The notes beneath the pieces were generated by a model. That model made no database searches. It had not been told where the DNA came from and was given only the letters and a program-made list of their open reading frames with translations. From Hygrophila difformis (lineage: Eukaryota > Streptophyta > Magnoliopsida > Lamiales > Acanthaceae): a stretch of 64,000 bases of DNA. The DNA lies in contig JAOANR010000010.1 of assembly GCA_030278955.1 (NCBI GenBank), forward strand, positions 20,180,444 to 20,244,443. The letters run 5' to 3'. This document shows positions 44,631-57,016 of this stretch, one piece after another. The position numbers were made by a program, and so were the translations under genes. Every line of letters starts with the position of its first letter. Within the stretch, counting starts at the first letter, position 1.

Positions 44631-47589
44631 ACTCTACACGTGAAATAAGCAAACACAATTCCAACCATTAATTCTAGCTCCATTTTCATGGGGCAGTGAA
44701 TTGTCAGGAAAACCAAAGAAGTCAAAATATGAAAAAATTGTTCTAAACAGACATCCACCTGATGACTTTAGGAATGACAGAGACACTGGAGTCCGAATCC
44801 ATCGCTGTTGGCGTATCTAGGGTTCCGCAACTGGAGGGTGGCATTTTGGTGACTTGGTGAGGTTGTTTGATGATTCGCTAGGATTCAACGATCGTTCCCT
44901 GTAACCCTGAAACAGAAGTTTAGAAGCCTTCAACATATAACATAGCATAATCAACATATAACGTAGCATAATCAACAGAGGGGATGTGAGTTTGCAATGC
45001 ATAGAAATAGAAAATACACAATCTGAAACACGAGCATATCAAAAGATAGTAAATAGGTAATCCGATCTAATAGGACCTAATAAACGCAAAAATATATGGG
45101 TTTCTTTGTATCAAATTCGATGTCATGCCCCTTCTCTTAAAGAGCCACCTTCTTAAGAGCCAACAATATTCCTTGGTGAACTCAGAAGTGAAGTATGAAC
45201 TGAACTCCTAGATTCTGTATAATTTTGAAAGTAAGATCAGTTCAGAAAATTGTCAATTTCTCTCAATAAAATTTACCTAAAAATCAAAAGATTGATTTAT
45301 AAGGTGTATATAAGCATTAATGATACCCTCGAACACTAATAGATCATCACTACGTCATTCTATATTGCCCAAACATCCTTGATTTATTTCTCAGCAAATC
45401 CGAACAATCAAATATTCCAGAATCATGAATAAGAACAAAAAATGATACTGGTAGAATACACTTCAGAATTAGTTCAACTTTGAGATAATCACCAACCAAA
45501 TGACGGCTGTCGAGGCAGTGTTAAACATGAAAACATTAAAAGCAACAAATACCATACCTTTAGCAGTACCCTGTCATTGTTACTGTAGTCATGCCATTCC
45601 TCACCCGAAGGATAGCCTTTGCAAAATCAGGACCTACGGGTGCCCTGTAGCAGAAGAACATGGTTAATTATTTATTATTTATTTTTTCTGTAGATGGAAA
45701 CGCTAAGATGTAAGGAAAAAAATTCAGTTGCATTCCAACCTGCATAGATCTTTCTCAAACAGACACCACATTGCAACACGAAGTAATAAAAACACATAAG
45801 AAAATCACAACAAAATCTAAAACAATATGCAGTACTCAAATCACCAAGAATCACAATCCACAGGATAAAACCTAGCACAACAAAACATGAACACAAGTGC
45901 TGAATCAACAATATTAATACCTCATTCTGATACAGGAAGTAGAGGGATATGAAACAGCGCCGGATGCTCAACCGTGATATGAGGAATACGGAAGTGAGAC
46001 TCGAAGTCTTGCTGGTACTTTGACAAAAAGCTGACAGAAAACCACAGGGATTAAATATGAACAATTGAGAAAGGCCAAAGCTACGGTAACATGGAGTACC
46101 GAAATGGCATCGGAGGGACGACCGCGATTGGAGGAACACTTTTGTGTCAACAAAGCGCCACCACTGGAGGATTACAATAGAGCGCCAGTAGACAAATTGT
46201 TTACAAGTTCGGAGGAATACGAAATTCAGCACCATCAGAAACAAACTAAAAAGAATTTGCAATTAAATCAATATGAAAAGCAGAAAAGCTGAATAATTTT
46301 AATAGGCATAAGAAGCAACATAAGTAGATTAGAGTGGAAGATAACAGTTATCCCATTATGCACGTGGATGGTAAACCGCATTAAAGGGAATTCCGACCAT
46401 AAACCCTAACAGGGAGTCGGAGCAACATAAGCAACCTATGGTTAATTGTGAAAGGAAATAGCAACGAATGGAAGCGCAAAACGCCAAAAAACTAATCTAA
46501 AGGGAAACTCACGAGAGCGTTGGTACGAGGCCGGGGCGGCGGAGCAAGAGAGAACTAGCGGCTGCAGTGGCGCACACGCAGAGGGGTGGTGGTGCGGACC
46601 AGAGAGAGCAGGGAAGAGGGACAACAGTGGGGAAGGAGGAGCGAGAGAGCATGAGCGAGGTCGGCAGTGCGAGTGGGGTAACGGCATCGCAGGGGGGTGG
46701 CACGGTGGCCCGGTAGCGCAGGGACGGTAGCGCGGTGACTGGGCGAGAGAGCGGAGAAGGGATCTTCGAGACGGCGGAGATGGTGCGCTCGACGAACGAC
46801 ACCAGGCAGGCTGCAGCCGCTTGACGAACAACAAGGATGGTGACACGGGGACGGTGCGCGCGTGGAGAGGAGCGAACGACACCAAGCTTTTCGTCGGAAG
46901 GAGCGAGCTCGCGACGGAGGAGATTAGGGCGGACGAAAATGAAGGCGATCGAAGGCGGAAGCGCGAACGACGAACGAAACGGAGGAGGTGGGTTTTGGCG
47001 AAAATGGTGGCAGCCCTTCAAAATCGAGCAACGAAAATCGTGAAAATAATTTCTGTCTACAAAGAGGCCAGTGAAATCGGGTTGAGACGAAGAAGATAAA
47101 CGCGGGATGGGGAGGTGGGCAGAAATATGGGCGATGGCAGGATTCGTAATTTCAGAGAATGCAAACTATTCCTTATGAACTGTCATATATGACCCCGGCT
47201 ATTCTTACTCCCAATTTTACTAACATCACCCCACCCCCTTTTATGATACCCAAAATGCCCTCAACTGAAAAAAAGAAAAAAAAGACAACATACACACTAA
47301 TTTCCTACATACACCCCATTACACAAACCCCAAATTCAAACCCTTCTCCATCCTCCAAAACTCTAACATTTCCAAACACTCCACCCAAAATCAAACTCTT
47401 CCCCACCCTCCAAACCCTAACTTTTTACACATACCAATGTTCAACAATGGTCAATGCACACATTCTTGGCAAAAAAATAGTAAAAATCAAAGAAATATTG
47501 GTGTAGAATAATTGTCCAAGAAATGGAGGAACAATGGTCACATTTGGATGAAGAGATAATGATTTAAAAATTCTGAAATTTCAAAATTT

Positions 47590-47790
47590 TCGCACAGCCG
47601 TTCGGCACTGGTCCGCCGAACGCATAACACGCGCGCGCGGCAGACCGTGCCGCACGTGAAGAAGACTGTTCGGCCGAGGTGGCCGCGCATCACATGTAAC
47701 GCACGGCCAGGTCTGCCGCACGCCTCATTTGGCGCACGGCCAAGCCGGCCGCGCGGGCTTCAGACCGTTCGGCCGTGATGGCCGAACGGC
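47590..47790. repeat. cluster of CGGC-core palindromes, left
   Basis: About six imperfect or perfect hairpins in a row, each with arms of the form GTTCGGC/GCCGAAC or GCACGGC/GCCGCGC around a spacer of about 5-7 bases, for example CGTTCGGCC-GTGAT-GGCCGAACG near 47765-47787. Arm sequences differ between units while pairing is mostly kept. Confidence 0.75.
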
Positions 47791-48089
47791 TATGTAGACA
47801 TTTTTTTTTTGTTTGTTTGTTCTCATTCCTATTTCAATACTTTTTTATTGCATAAATCACCTTCTTTTGAGATGAAATGGAGTGCTACACAAGCCGTTGA
47901 TAATTCAATTGGAAATGAGTTGAGTACGGATGTCATTGGCACCGACTACACACACAAATTCACGACTCATTATCGTTATCTAGAACCATTGAATTTGGAT
48001 AATGGAATATATATGAAATTAAAGCGAAATTTATAAGTATAAAAACCATGCCTAATAGAGAAAGAGAAAGAAAAAAAAAAGTCAGCAGG

Positions 48090-48260
48090 TAACAGACCTG
48101 TTCGGCCGTTTCTGCCGAACAGGCTAAAGACCGTGCGGCCAAGTCGGCCGCACGGTCTCGGTAGAGTGCGGCCGAATGTGCCGCACGCCTACCCTTGTGC
48201 GCGGCGCTTCCGGCCGTGCACGTCACCTACTGTTTGGCACACCAGTGCCGAACAGAGCCC
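48090..48260. repeat. cluster of CGGC-core palindromes, right
   Basis: About five more hairpins of the same type, including the perfect 11-bp pair ACCGTGCGGCC / GGCCGCACGGT around AAGTC (about 48129-48155) and CTGTTCGGC with GCCGAACAG (about 48098-48122). The cluster is separated from the left one by about 300 bp of AT-rich DNA. Confidence 0.75.
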
Positions 48261-48851
48261 GTCCCCAACCTCCAATATCTCACTCTTGGCCATTCAAAAC
48301 TCTATCCAAATGCAATTTCAAACACCAAAAACATCAATGTACTATTACTAGACCTAAATGGAAGTGTTGTAACATTTCAAATTAACATTTCCAACAAATG
48401 GGTCAAGTAAACAAATCAACCCTAAGTAGTCTAAATTATTTACTTTTGAATATGTCCATGGTGCTTGTTCTTGCTTGGATTGAATAGTAGGCTCGGTTGT
48501 GAAGAAGAAAAAATGCACAATGAAGAGAATGCACTTGATTCCGATTGATGTCGAGATAGAGGAAGGGAACAAGCGCTGCTCTTCTTTTCTTTCCTTGGTG
48601 TTGCTCGATCGAGAGAGAGAGAGGAAGGGAACCGGGTGTACACGGGTGGGGTGTATGAAGCAATAGCTAGGATTTGTTTTCCTTTTTTTTCCATAAGGGT
48701 ATTTAGGTATTTTGTTATGGTGTGTATTTAGAAATTGGTATAATTTTTAAAGATTTGGTTGGAGTATGTTTAGTAATGGGGTGATGCTAGCAAAAATAGG
48801 GGTACGAATAGCCCGCGTCGTCATATATATATATATATATATATATATATG

Positions 48852-49111
48852 CTCCCTCCGTTTTTTTTTGTTTGCTACGGACCCACGCAGCACGCAGTCC
48901 AATGTACATTTTAAATCAGTAATAACTCAAGTTCGGTATAAGTAAAAATTCTAAAAGATCGATATTTAAAAACTACAAGACGAGACGAATTTAACAAGAT
49001 TTCAATTGACTATATTTTAACTTGAATAACTATGATAAAACTTCAAGTCAAAGTGATTGTGTGAATAGTGCCAAATTCTCCAACGTAACTATCATTTAAA
49101 AACGGAGGGAG
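48852..49111. mobile_element. Stowaway-like MITE
   Basis: Terminal inverted repeat CTCCCTCCGTTTTT/AAAAACGGAGGGAG with TA on the right side. The interior has the motif order common to these MITEs (GCACATTTT-like, AACAAGATTTCAATTGACTAT, CAAAGTGATTGTGTGAATAGTG). It is inserted in the TA run at the 5' end of H3. Confidence 0.85.
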
Positions 49112-49118
49112 TATATGA

Positions 49119-49269
49119 TATCAGAAAAGGAACTAACAACCCTTCAATTATTACTTACACACAAAAAAAAAAAAAAAAGAATTTGCTTAATGGAAATTGC
49201 ATGGCATAATTAAGACAATAATACATTTTTCTACACTAAAACTAGGAATAGAGGATGGGATTTGTTTCA
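49119..49269 (-). other. 3' flank / 3' UTR of the ABC transporter gene
   Basis: AT-rich sequence after the stop codon with AATAAT-like words that could serve as poly(A) signals. Helitron H3 begins at 49118, so transcripts ending further downstream would run into it. Confidence 0.5.
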
Positions 49270-52200
49270 TCATCTCCTTTGGAAGTTGAATGACTTAATG
49301 GAGAAGGCAAACATGATGGTGAATAGAACCACGAATCCGAGAAGCACTCCAGCAACCATGCCCAACATGTCACGCTCGAATCCGAAGTAGCTCTTGAGGA
49401 ACTCCACCACTGTCTGTCCATCACCTTGCATTACATCATGGTTCTTTCCGAATTGTGATATTATCAAACCGTACAAGGTGTATGATGCAGGAGTTCCCCA
49501 GTAGTACCATCTCCACCACACAGGGATTCTCTGTCATTCAATCAACAAATTAGATGTGTATGATTGTTAATTGTGAGGTTTAGGATAAGTTAAGAGGTAG
49601 GGAGAATTTTATATTGATGGCTTACAGGTCGTGGGATGATGAATCCAGAGAACAAGTTCCACAGTGCGTAGAAAAAGGATGAGATGATGGCGGCAACATT
49701 GTGGTTTGGAGTGACTGCAACGGCCATCATTCCATACAGGACGTAATACAGGAATGAAAAGAAAATGAAATACAGGAACCAGAAGAACTTTTCAGCTGTC
49801 CAGTCGAATCCCATCATTGGGTACACGATTGAGCCAAATACTAGGGATTGAGTGAACACGTAGGGTATCTCAATCAGAAACTGCAAAGAAATAAGCTTTC
49901 TTGTGATGAGGGCTGAGGGCTGAGGATGATTCATGTGAAGCGTAAAGAAGAAAAAAACACTGACCTGAGAGAATGCATAAGGCAAGGCTGAATACATTCC
50001 GGCTGCATTTTCTCTATAAAAGACCGTTCTTTCGATAGCCACCACAGGTTGCACCGTTGAAGCGTACTGGAATCCCAAGAAGAAGGTTGAAGCATACATA
50101 GCCCCCATGGCGTTTAAAAGATCCTGTTGAGTGTCCCTGGATTTCATGTCGTGAATCAGCAGAGTCAGCACTCAATTAATCATAACAGGTTATGTGATGG
50201 CTATTTTAGGTTTGAATTTGCATACCATTTGGAGCCAAGATCCCAGAACATGGACCCAAATATGAGTGCTATCACAATTGTGAACAAGAATCTAACAGCT
50301 GTATAGGGAGTGTTGCGCCAATATGACCAATGTTGTTTCCATAGACAAGCGATGCATTGGACAGGGAATGATCGGGCGTATTGAGATGGGAAATACAGTT
50401 CTTTGGTGCCAGGGCGAGGAACGCAAATCTCCTTGATTAAGGTTTTGTTTCTCCTGAAAAATTAATTAGAGTTGCAGGGTAAGATAAAACGTAGTCCACC
50501 AGAAACCATTTATATTGTATTAATTCGACTCACGTGTATAAGGCTGAGTTCTGGTAGTGATCTGTGAAGTCGATTCCCAGGATCTGCTCTTGTGCTGTAG
50601 TGGTGACTTCCAACATCCATGTTGCTGGATTATATCCATCTTTGATCTTTGGCACGCCTTCAATGGATTCAAAGTATTCGATCAAATGAGACGAGTTTGT
50701 TCCCAATGGTCCAACGTATATTTCCCGCCCTCCTCTTTTCATCAAAAACAGCTGCACCATCGCTTAATGTTAGAAACACAGAAAAGCTTTTTAGGCCATG
50801 TAACTAGTGTAATGTGTATATGTACCTCATCAAATGCTTCAAATATGTCAATGCTAGGTTGATGGATGGTGCACACGACAGTTCTTCCCGTGTTCACTGT
50901 GTTCCTGACTGTTCTCATCACAATTGCAGCAGCTCTTGCATCAAGCCCTGAAGTCGGCTCATCCATAAATATGATGGAAGGGTTGGCCACAAGCTCGACT
51001 GCAATTGTAAGCCTTTTCCTTTGTTCGGTTGAGAGTCCATTGACACCTGGCAACCCGACCAATGCTCCTCTCAAGGGGGTAAGTTCTACAAGCTCCATTA
51101 CTTCCTCAACAAACAACTGCAATACCATGAAAAATATGTCAATATCCTGAATAAAGAACCATCATTTATGGAGCAATGAAGGATTGTTTGAATATTAAGA
51201 ACCTTTCTGGCTTCTGCATCGACTTCACTGGGCAACCTCAGCCAAGCCGAGTATACAAGAGATTCGTGGACTGTGACATTAGGGGAATGAATATCGTTCT
51301 GCTCACAGTATCCAGATATCCGAGCAAATGTTTCTTGGTTCTTGGGGTACCCTGAGATTGTGATTTCTCCATCAATGTAACCCCCAGTTTTCCTCCCTGC
51401 CAACACATCCATCAAAGTTGTTTTCCCAGCTCCACTGACGCCCATCAACGCTGTAAGAACGCCTGGCCTGAAAGCTCCACTTACTCCCTTTAGAAGCTCT
51501 AGTCTATCTTCCATGACACCCTGTACTTTCATTTCCTGCAGGTTACAATAATGTTTATTGCATAAGTAAGATATGAGATCTCCTCTCTCTTTAAATGCAG
51601 GTTAAGTGCTTAAGGGAATGAACTTGAGGCGTACCGCAGGCATGTCCACTGAGTATCTAATGTCATCAAATGTGATGCAATGTGGTTCAAATGGAAGAAT
51701 CATCCCTCTCTTTTGGCTCTTTTGGTTCAAATGTGCTGATCTCCGACTTATAAGTTGCGTATTTTCTTCACCTTCTTCGGGCAACACAGCTCGAGGCTTC
51801 TCAAATGCTGCCACATTGTTTGAACATATTAACTATATCATATGATCTATTCCCAAGACAACCGTGTATTGTTCAGAATTAGGTAATAAGCCCAAAAAAA
51901 AAAAAAAAGAATACTTACGGTTGAGGAACGTAAGAGACAAAAGGAACATGAAGTTGAATAGAAGAGTGAATCCAATTGTAGCTCCCAACCCAATCCAATA
52001 CCAGTACGTCTGAGGAAATAACCCTCGCGACTCCATCACAATGACTCCCAGTTCTGTGGTTCCGTTCACCAACTGCAAATGGAAATAATCCAAGTTTATG
52101 CTTCATATAGAATGATCTGATGAATATAAAGCATAAGAGGCAGTGGACTGAAAAGAGACTTACTCTGCTCCAGCTATGACCAGTGAATTCATTCACAAGA

Positions 52201-55200
52201 ATTGCATTCATACCATACATCATGGGTGATGCCCAGTAACCCCAAATCCACCATTTCTTCACATCATCTGCATCACCAACCAAAACTTGGATATGAGAAA
52301 AACTGCACCTTTATGCTACTGTAAGTATTCAACAACTTATTCATTTCATTTCATACATACTTCGTGCTAGGACAATTCCACCCAATGAAAAGAGCATGAG
52401 CAGTGCAAATAGGCCAAATGTATTTGCGACAATCATGTTCCTGCCAGCTGCTCCGATGAATCTAAACAATGCTGATCCCATTTGGTTAACAAATAAGAGC
52501 AACAAGAATTGCTTCATTAACCTGCACGGGAGAGTCCCTTCATGAGAAACCTAACTATATTTGACAACAATTAGAAATCTGATTAGATGAATGATTTTTG
52601 GACATCTTACCTTCCTACATTTGGATCAAAACCTATCACATAGTACGTAAGGAATGTCCACATAGCGACTTCGACAAACGTGATTGGGATTTTCAGGATA
52701 CATGATGGAAGTGCATACGCCCAAGGAGGGAAAAAGAACATGCCCCTCTGCTTGTAGAAGACAGGGAGCTTGTAAATTGTCATCGGCATCTCAACCATTC
52801 CGTTGAACATGATCATCGTGACAGTGTAAAATAGAGCACCGAGGTATATACCCCCATCGGTGGTATCATCTTTGTTCATCTTAGTTCGGAAAAAAATTGT
52901 CATGGCAATGAGCGCCATTATAATAAGCTGAAACAATAAAACCAGAAAAGCATAATCAGTAAACTATTCGATGCAACATTATTATTCGATGCAACATTAT
53001 TAATAATCAGTAAACTATTGGAAAAAACACTTGCCTGGAAGAGCTTGAAGACATAGGCAAATGAGTTTCTCTTCATCAACAAGAGTTCCCTGCTTGTGCA
53101 AGCTTTCAAGAGCTCCTTTTTTCGAAGACCATACTTCTCAGTCGCCAAAGCTGCGGGATGGCTTTTGGTCTTGTCAAATGGCACGGAAAGCTCTTCCCCG
53201 ACTTTTTGGCCAAATGAATAAGATTGGAATGCCTCAACAAATTCTATGACTGTTACAAACCTGTAAGCCTCATCCCTACGCGCCCAATATTGCTCCTGAT
53301 CTTTCTTAGATGTAACCTGAAATTTTAATTGGATTCTTCATAAGAAACCCTTGAAGAGATTAGGCAACTTAACTTCAAAAAATATGGTTTCTTGCACTTA
53401 CTTCTTGCAGGAAATCAGCAACACCTTTTCTTTGCGGGCATTTGAATCCCATGGACTCAAAAAACTCGAGCACGTTTTCTCTGGGGCCCTGATAAACAAT
53501 CTGGCCATCTGCCAGAAGCACAATGTCATCAAACAAATCATATGTCTCGGGGGCTGGCTGCAGGAGTGAAATGAAGGCTGTCCCCTTCATAATGTGAACG
53601 TATTGCCTGAGCATATTCACAATCTGGAAAGTGGTGGAACTATCCAATCCGGTTGATATTTCATCCATAAAAAGTGCCCTGGCTGGTCCCACAATCATTT
53701 CTCCTATAATGTTCGAGACAAGAAAGAAACATTAGCTTAAATAGAACAAGTTAGTTCTTTAAACATGTCAATGCATAAGTATGAGCCAGTCAGGCAAAGG
53801 CTAGTATGTGTACCGGTGGTTACACGCTTCTTCTGGCCACCTGAAATCCCTCTGATCATCTCATCTCCGACCAACGTATCAGCACAGATGTCGAGCCCTA
53901 AAACCTTGAGAACATAGTCTGTAATAACGTTTGCTTCATCCCCTTCAGTAGCTGCCGCCTGTATTTACATGAAGCACAAAATTTACCCATTTGCATAAAA
54001 AGTTTATACTGTACTATGTAAAAAAAAAATGACAGCCTTTATCAACACTACTAATACATAAACAATTAAGACGGGTCGAATTTTAAAGCAAATACTATAT
54101 TTAATCCGATTTTACATTAATAAATAAAGTACTTCATAAAACATGACCAAGGAAAGAATACTTCTATTTTTACCTTCATATAGATGTCAATGTCAGGATC
54201 TGGTTTAATATTAGCTGCCTTTTCACGTCTAGACAACTCTGCCAACATCTCTGCACGAGTTCAATTGATCTCTTTAAGAATAACAAAGAGTAAAACCAAT
54301 AAACATCAAGATTTTTATTTATGGTAGTAAAAAATTAAAGTAGTAACCATAGCGGGAGCCAACGCCCTGGCATCTGGCGGAGAACGCCAATGTTTCCCGA
54401 ACAGTCATTTCACCAATATGCAAATCATGTTGGCTAATGTATGCAGCAGTCCTTTCAGGCACAAATTCCTCCAGTCCATGCCCATTATAAGTTACTCTAC
54501 CTGAAACCTGATCAGTAATACAGATGATACTCGTGTCAAATTAAATGATGATCATGATAATTAGCATTTTAGGAAATAGAAATTTGAAAATTCAAATTTG
54601 CCTTTACCTTTAGATCCTTGTCGAGCTTCCCTGCGAGGGCCAACAAAAGTGATGTCTTTCCAGAACTCGGAGGACCCAAAAGCAACGTCAGCCGACACGG
54701 CTTGATGATCCCGCTTACATCCTTGAGAATGGTGAAAGGCTTCTTTCGGCTGGGAAGTATGTGCAGTGTGTTCAAGATTCCCTAGAATCCAAAACATTTA
54801 TATTATGTGTGAAATCCGATTGGGAATGGGAAAATCAAAAACCTGTCTTTCTGCTTGTACAATAATGAATTCTTACCTCTATAAAATTGACGTTGAAGTT
54901 GATAAAAGAAGGCAACGCCCTGCCTCCACTGTACGCCTCAGCATCAATCTTTAAATGCTCGTATCTCACTTCAATTGTCGGCATATCAATCCCAACCCTG
55001 TCGTAACAAAATCAAAATCAATACGAGCACGAGTAGTTAAAATGAATACATGTATGTGAATGTTGGAAAAATTTCCACTGAATTTCAATTTCCAGCAGGA
55101 TTACCTGTCGATCCTTTCCCTGAGCTTTCGCAAAAAGTTCTCATTATCTTCTTCAACACTATTCACCAGTCGGTCGACGAGGTTCCTCTTGTCGTGGAAT

Positions 55201-55445
55201 CCAAGACTACCAACTTCAATTTCGTTGGCGCCTTTGGACCCAAACAAAAGGCCTTTCCTGAGACGATCAAAAGTCGGGAGCTTTTCCAAGGAAGCCCATT
55301 TGAGGGCCTCCTCGTCGTCCTCATCCCTGGACGACCGAGAGAACACCTCCATGCCCGTGTTCCTCCATATATTGGAGCTGTTAATCCGATTACTTAACGA
55401 CCCGCGTAAACTATTACTCGCTTTGAAAAGCTCACCTGTATCCAT
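49270..55445 (-). CDS. full-size PDR-type ABCG transporter (ABCG40/PDR1-like), 20 exons, 1422 aa
   Basis: Plasma-membrane ATP-driven exporter; family substrates include hormones and defence terpenoids, but the substrate here is unknown. Exons (minus): 55445-55105, 54997-54877, 54781-54608, 54507-54348, 54250-54174, 53958-53814, 53703-53402, 53316-53035, 52927-52611, 52521-52361, 52267-52164, 52072-51919, 51807-51635, 51535-51203, 51116-50826, 50751-50534, 50453-50226, 50136-49965, 49880-49626, 49530-49270, totalling 4269 nt in frame. Reverse (NBD-TMD)2 order: NBD1 Walker A GPPSSGKT 190-197, signature ISGGQ 329-333, Walker B ALFMDE 349-354; TMD1 about 520-765; NBD2 GVSGAGKT 869-876, LSTEQ 976-980, IIFMDE 996-1001; TMD2 about 1165-1420. 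Length and motifs are normal, with no frameshift or early stop. Start MDTGELF has A at -3 and G at +4. Intron 8 has a GC donor. Confidence 0.95.
52928..53034 (-). other. GC-AG intron 8 of the ABC transporter gene
   Basis: Exon 8 ends AAG CTC TTC CAG and the intron starts GCAAGTG. The acceptor is TTTCAG before CTTATTATAATG. The next GT, four bases inside, would shift the frame, so the GC donor is required to read [10 protein letters not shown]. The intron also contains a short direct repeat (TTATTCGATGCAACATTA). Confidence 0.8.
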
Positions 55446-55563
55446 ACTAGTATTCCTTCCCCACAATGGTCCCTTTTTGCAAAAATTAGTGAAAGCATCA
55501 AAGAACGCAAAATGCTGCTGAAGGCAGTTGTCTGGAGGAAGATGATGTTCTTGGATTTATATA
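55446..55563 (-). promoter_or_regulatory. core promoter and 5' UTR of the ABC transporter gene
   Basis: TATATAAA at 55563-55556 on the minus strand is a good TATA box, with a start of transcription expected near 55525-55530 and a 5' UTR of about 80 bases. An ATG at 55498 opens an out-of-frame reading frame that overlaps the true start, a possible translation-damping uORF. Confidence 0.6.
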
Positions 55564-56214
55564 GATATAGGTGTGCTTGTTCTTGCATTACAAGGTGTAA
55601 TAGGGCTGTTGTATTCTGTTGTTATTATTATTACTAATATTACTCACGCCAATTGGCGGGAATGTAAAAAATGTGAATAAAAAAATTTATTTTAATAAAT
55701 AAGATTGTTCAATTTTATCAATTTTATTATATCGATTATATTTTTCAAGTTCCTTAAAGCATTACATGAATAAATGTATACCAATAACTTATATATTACT
55801 ACAATTTAGTGCCTTAAAAATATTATACTATTTAAAAATAATACATGTAGTATTTGATAAGAATTAAAAAAAATTATTGAATTGTATTTAAATAATAAAT
55901 ATAATATCAACCCATAAAGTTTTTGCTACATATCCGTTTCTGAAAGTGAAAAGTTTGGCTTTTTTATATTATTCAACTTTGATTCACGTTTATATAATAG
56001 TTATAGAAGAAACAGATGAAGTATTTGGTAGTGTTTTCATCCATAATAACTAATGAAATTAAATTATCTAATGTCAATTTCAAATTTCGGCTCAAATTTG
56101 GTTCTACTATATTTTGAAAGTACATTCTACTTTTATATACTTACTCAAATTTTTGATAGTGAAAAATGATTGACTTTTGTTACTGTTTATTATCCAACTT
56201 TGACTTATGTTTAT

Positions 56215-56254
<40 letters not shown>

Positions 56255-56515
56255 AGTCAAGTGATTCCTCAAAAAAAAAACATAGTCAAGTGGGATCTTG
56301 TTGAATTCGTCTCATCTTGTAGTTTTAAAATATCAAACTTTTAGAATTTTTACTTGTACACATTTTGAGTTATTAAGCGTTAAAAATATATATTGGATTG
56401 CCTGCAGAAAGTAAATATTGATGAAATAAGTATGTTACTGTTCATAAGGGGATTTTTATGAGAGAGAATTCATAGGTTATTGTTCATAATGGTAGGTACT
56501 GTTCATAAGGGATAT
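55564..56515. other. AT-rich upstream region, no gene seen
   Basis: Distal promoter and intergenic DNA. It contains a TA run (about 56218-56248) and decayed MITE-like fragments at about 55925-56020 and 56280-56420, recognisable by AATTCGTCTCATCTTGTAG- and GAGTTATTAAGCGTTAA-type words. No coding frame is supported. Confidence 0.5.
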
Positions 56516-56771
56516 TTCCTCCGTCTCACTATTTTTGTTACGGACATACCCAGCACGTATGCCGATACACATTTTTAACGATTAATAACTTTTGTGTACA
56601 ACGAAAAGTTATAAAAAGTTAATTGTATAAGACTACAAGATTAGACGAATCTAATAAGACTCAATTGACTATATTTTTTCTTATATAACAATGATAAAAA
56701 TTCGAATCAAAGTTAAACAGTGAATAGTGCCCAAAAAACTATCCGTAACAAAAACACCGAGACGGAGGTAG
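56516..56771. mobile_element. Stowaway-like MITE
   Basis: Ends TTCCTCCGTCTCACTATTTT and, inverted at the right, CGAGACGGAGGTAG. The interior has GCACGTATGCCGATACACAT and AATTGACTATATTTT words like the MITE at 48852. It lies about 1 kb upstream of the transporter start codon. Confidence 0.8.
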
Positions 56772-56811
56772 TATTGATTTCTATATACTTCGTATATAGA
56801 TTATTTTATTA

Positions 56812-56950
56812 TTTTTTGTAACATTGACACTTATGTATCGGTAAATGTGTGTGAGAGCTCAAGCCACACAAAGTATAAAGGGGAGGGATAGAAGATCAGG
56901 TAGAATCGATCCCAACCATAAGGTTGGAAGTCCAAGTCCTCATTCCCTAC
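56812..56950 (-). repeat. tRNA-related SINE
   Basis: The minus strand begins with a degraded tRNA-like head containing GGTTGGGATCGATTC (B-box-like). A body follows, with ACACACATTTACCGATACAT and GTGTCAATGTTAC, then an A-rich tail. The tail matches the fragment at 41157-41272. Confidence 0.55.

Positions 56951-57014
<64 letters not shown>
56951..57014. repeat. (TAT)n microsatellite
   Basis: About 21 trinucleotide units directly adjoining the SINE head. Confidence 0.9.

Positions 57015-57016
<2 letters not shown>

Larger units (their letters stand above)
47191..48819. mobile_element. Mutator-like non-autonomous element, 1629 bp, 9-bp TSD
   Basis: The TSD GTCATATAT is perfect at 47182-47190 and 48820-48828; a 9-bp duplication is characteristic of Mutator-like elements. 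Imperfect terminal inverted repeats (left GACCCCGGCTATTCTTACTC, right GACGCGGGCTATTCGTACCC read inward) extend about 50 bp. No transposase is seen. The interior holds two clusters of GC-rich palindromes (47590-47790 and 48090-48260). It lies in the 5' terminal TA run of H3. Confidence 0.88.
39986..49118 (-). mobile_element. H3: 9.1-kb Helitron with nested insertions
   Basis: The 5' end is A|TCATATATATA followed by GACAGTTCATAAGG. It is recovered by subtracting a MITE (48852-49111) and a Mutator-like element (47191-48819) that split it. The 3' end is a GCGCG/CGCGC hairpin, an 11-12 base spacer and CTAG at 39989-39986, followed by T. It shares 5' and 3' end sequence with H2, so they are one family. 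No Rep-helicase frame is seen. Internal minus-strand segments look like captured exons (about 42880-43040, 43236-43530, 44530-44630, 44760-44870). The 5' end is 152 bp from the ABC transporter stop codon. Confidence 0.75.

Noticed and set aside
46442..47099. Several overlapping 90-170-codon frames on both strands
   Set aside because: The GC-rich 5' segment of Helitron H3 is open in many frames at once; none has a recognisable domain or splice pattern, so no gene is called.
53061..53249. Plus-strand frames across the transporter gene
   Set aside because: They are antisense shadows of the minus-strand exons, whose motifs and splice sites are clear.
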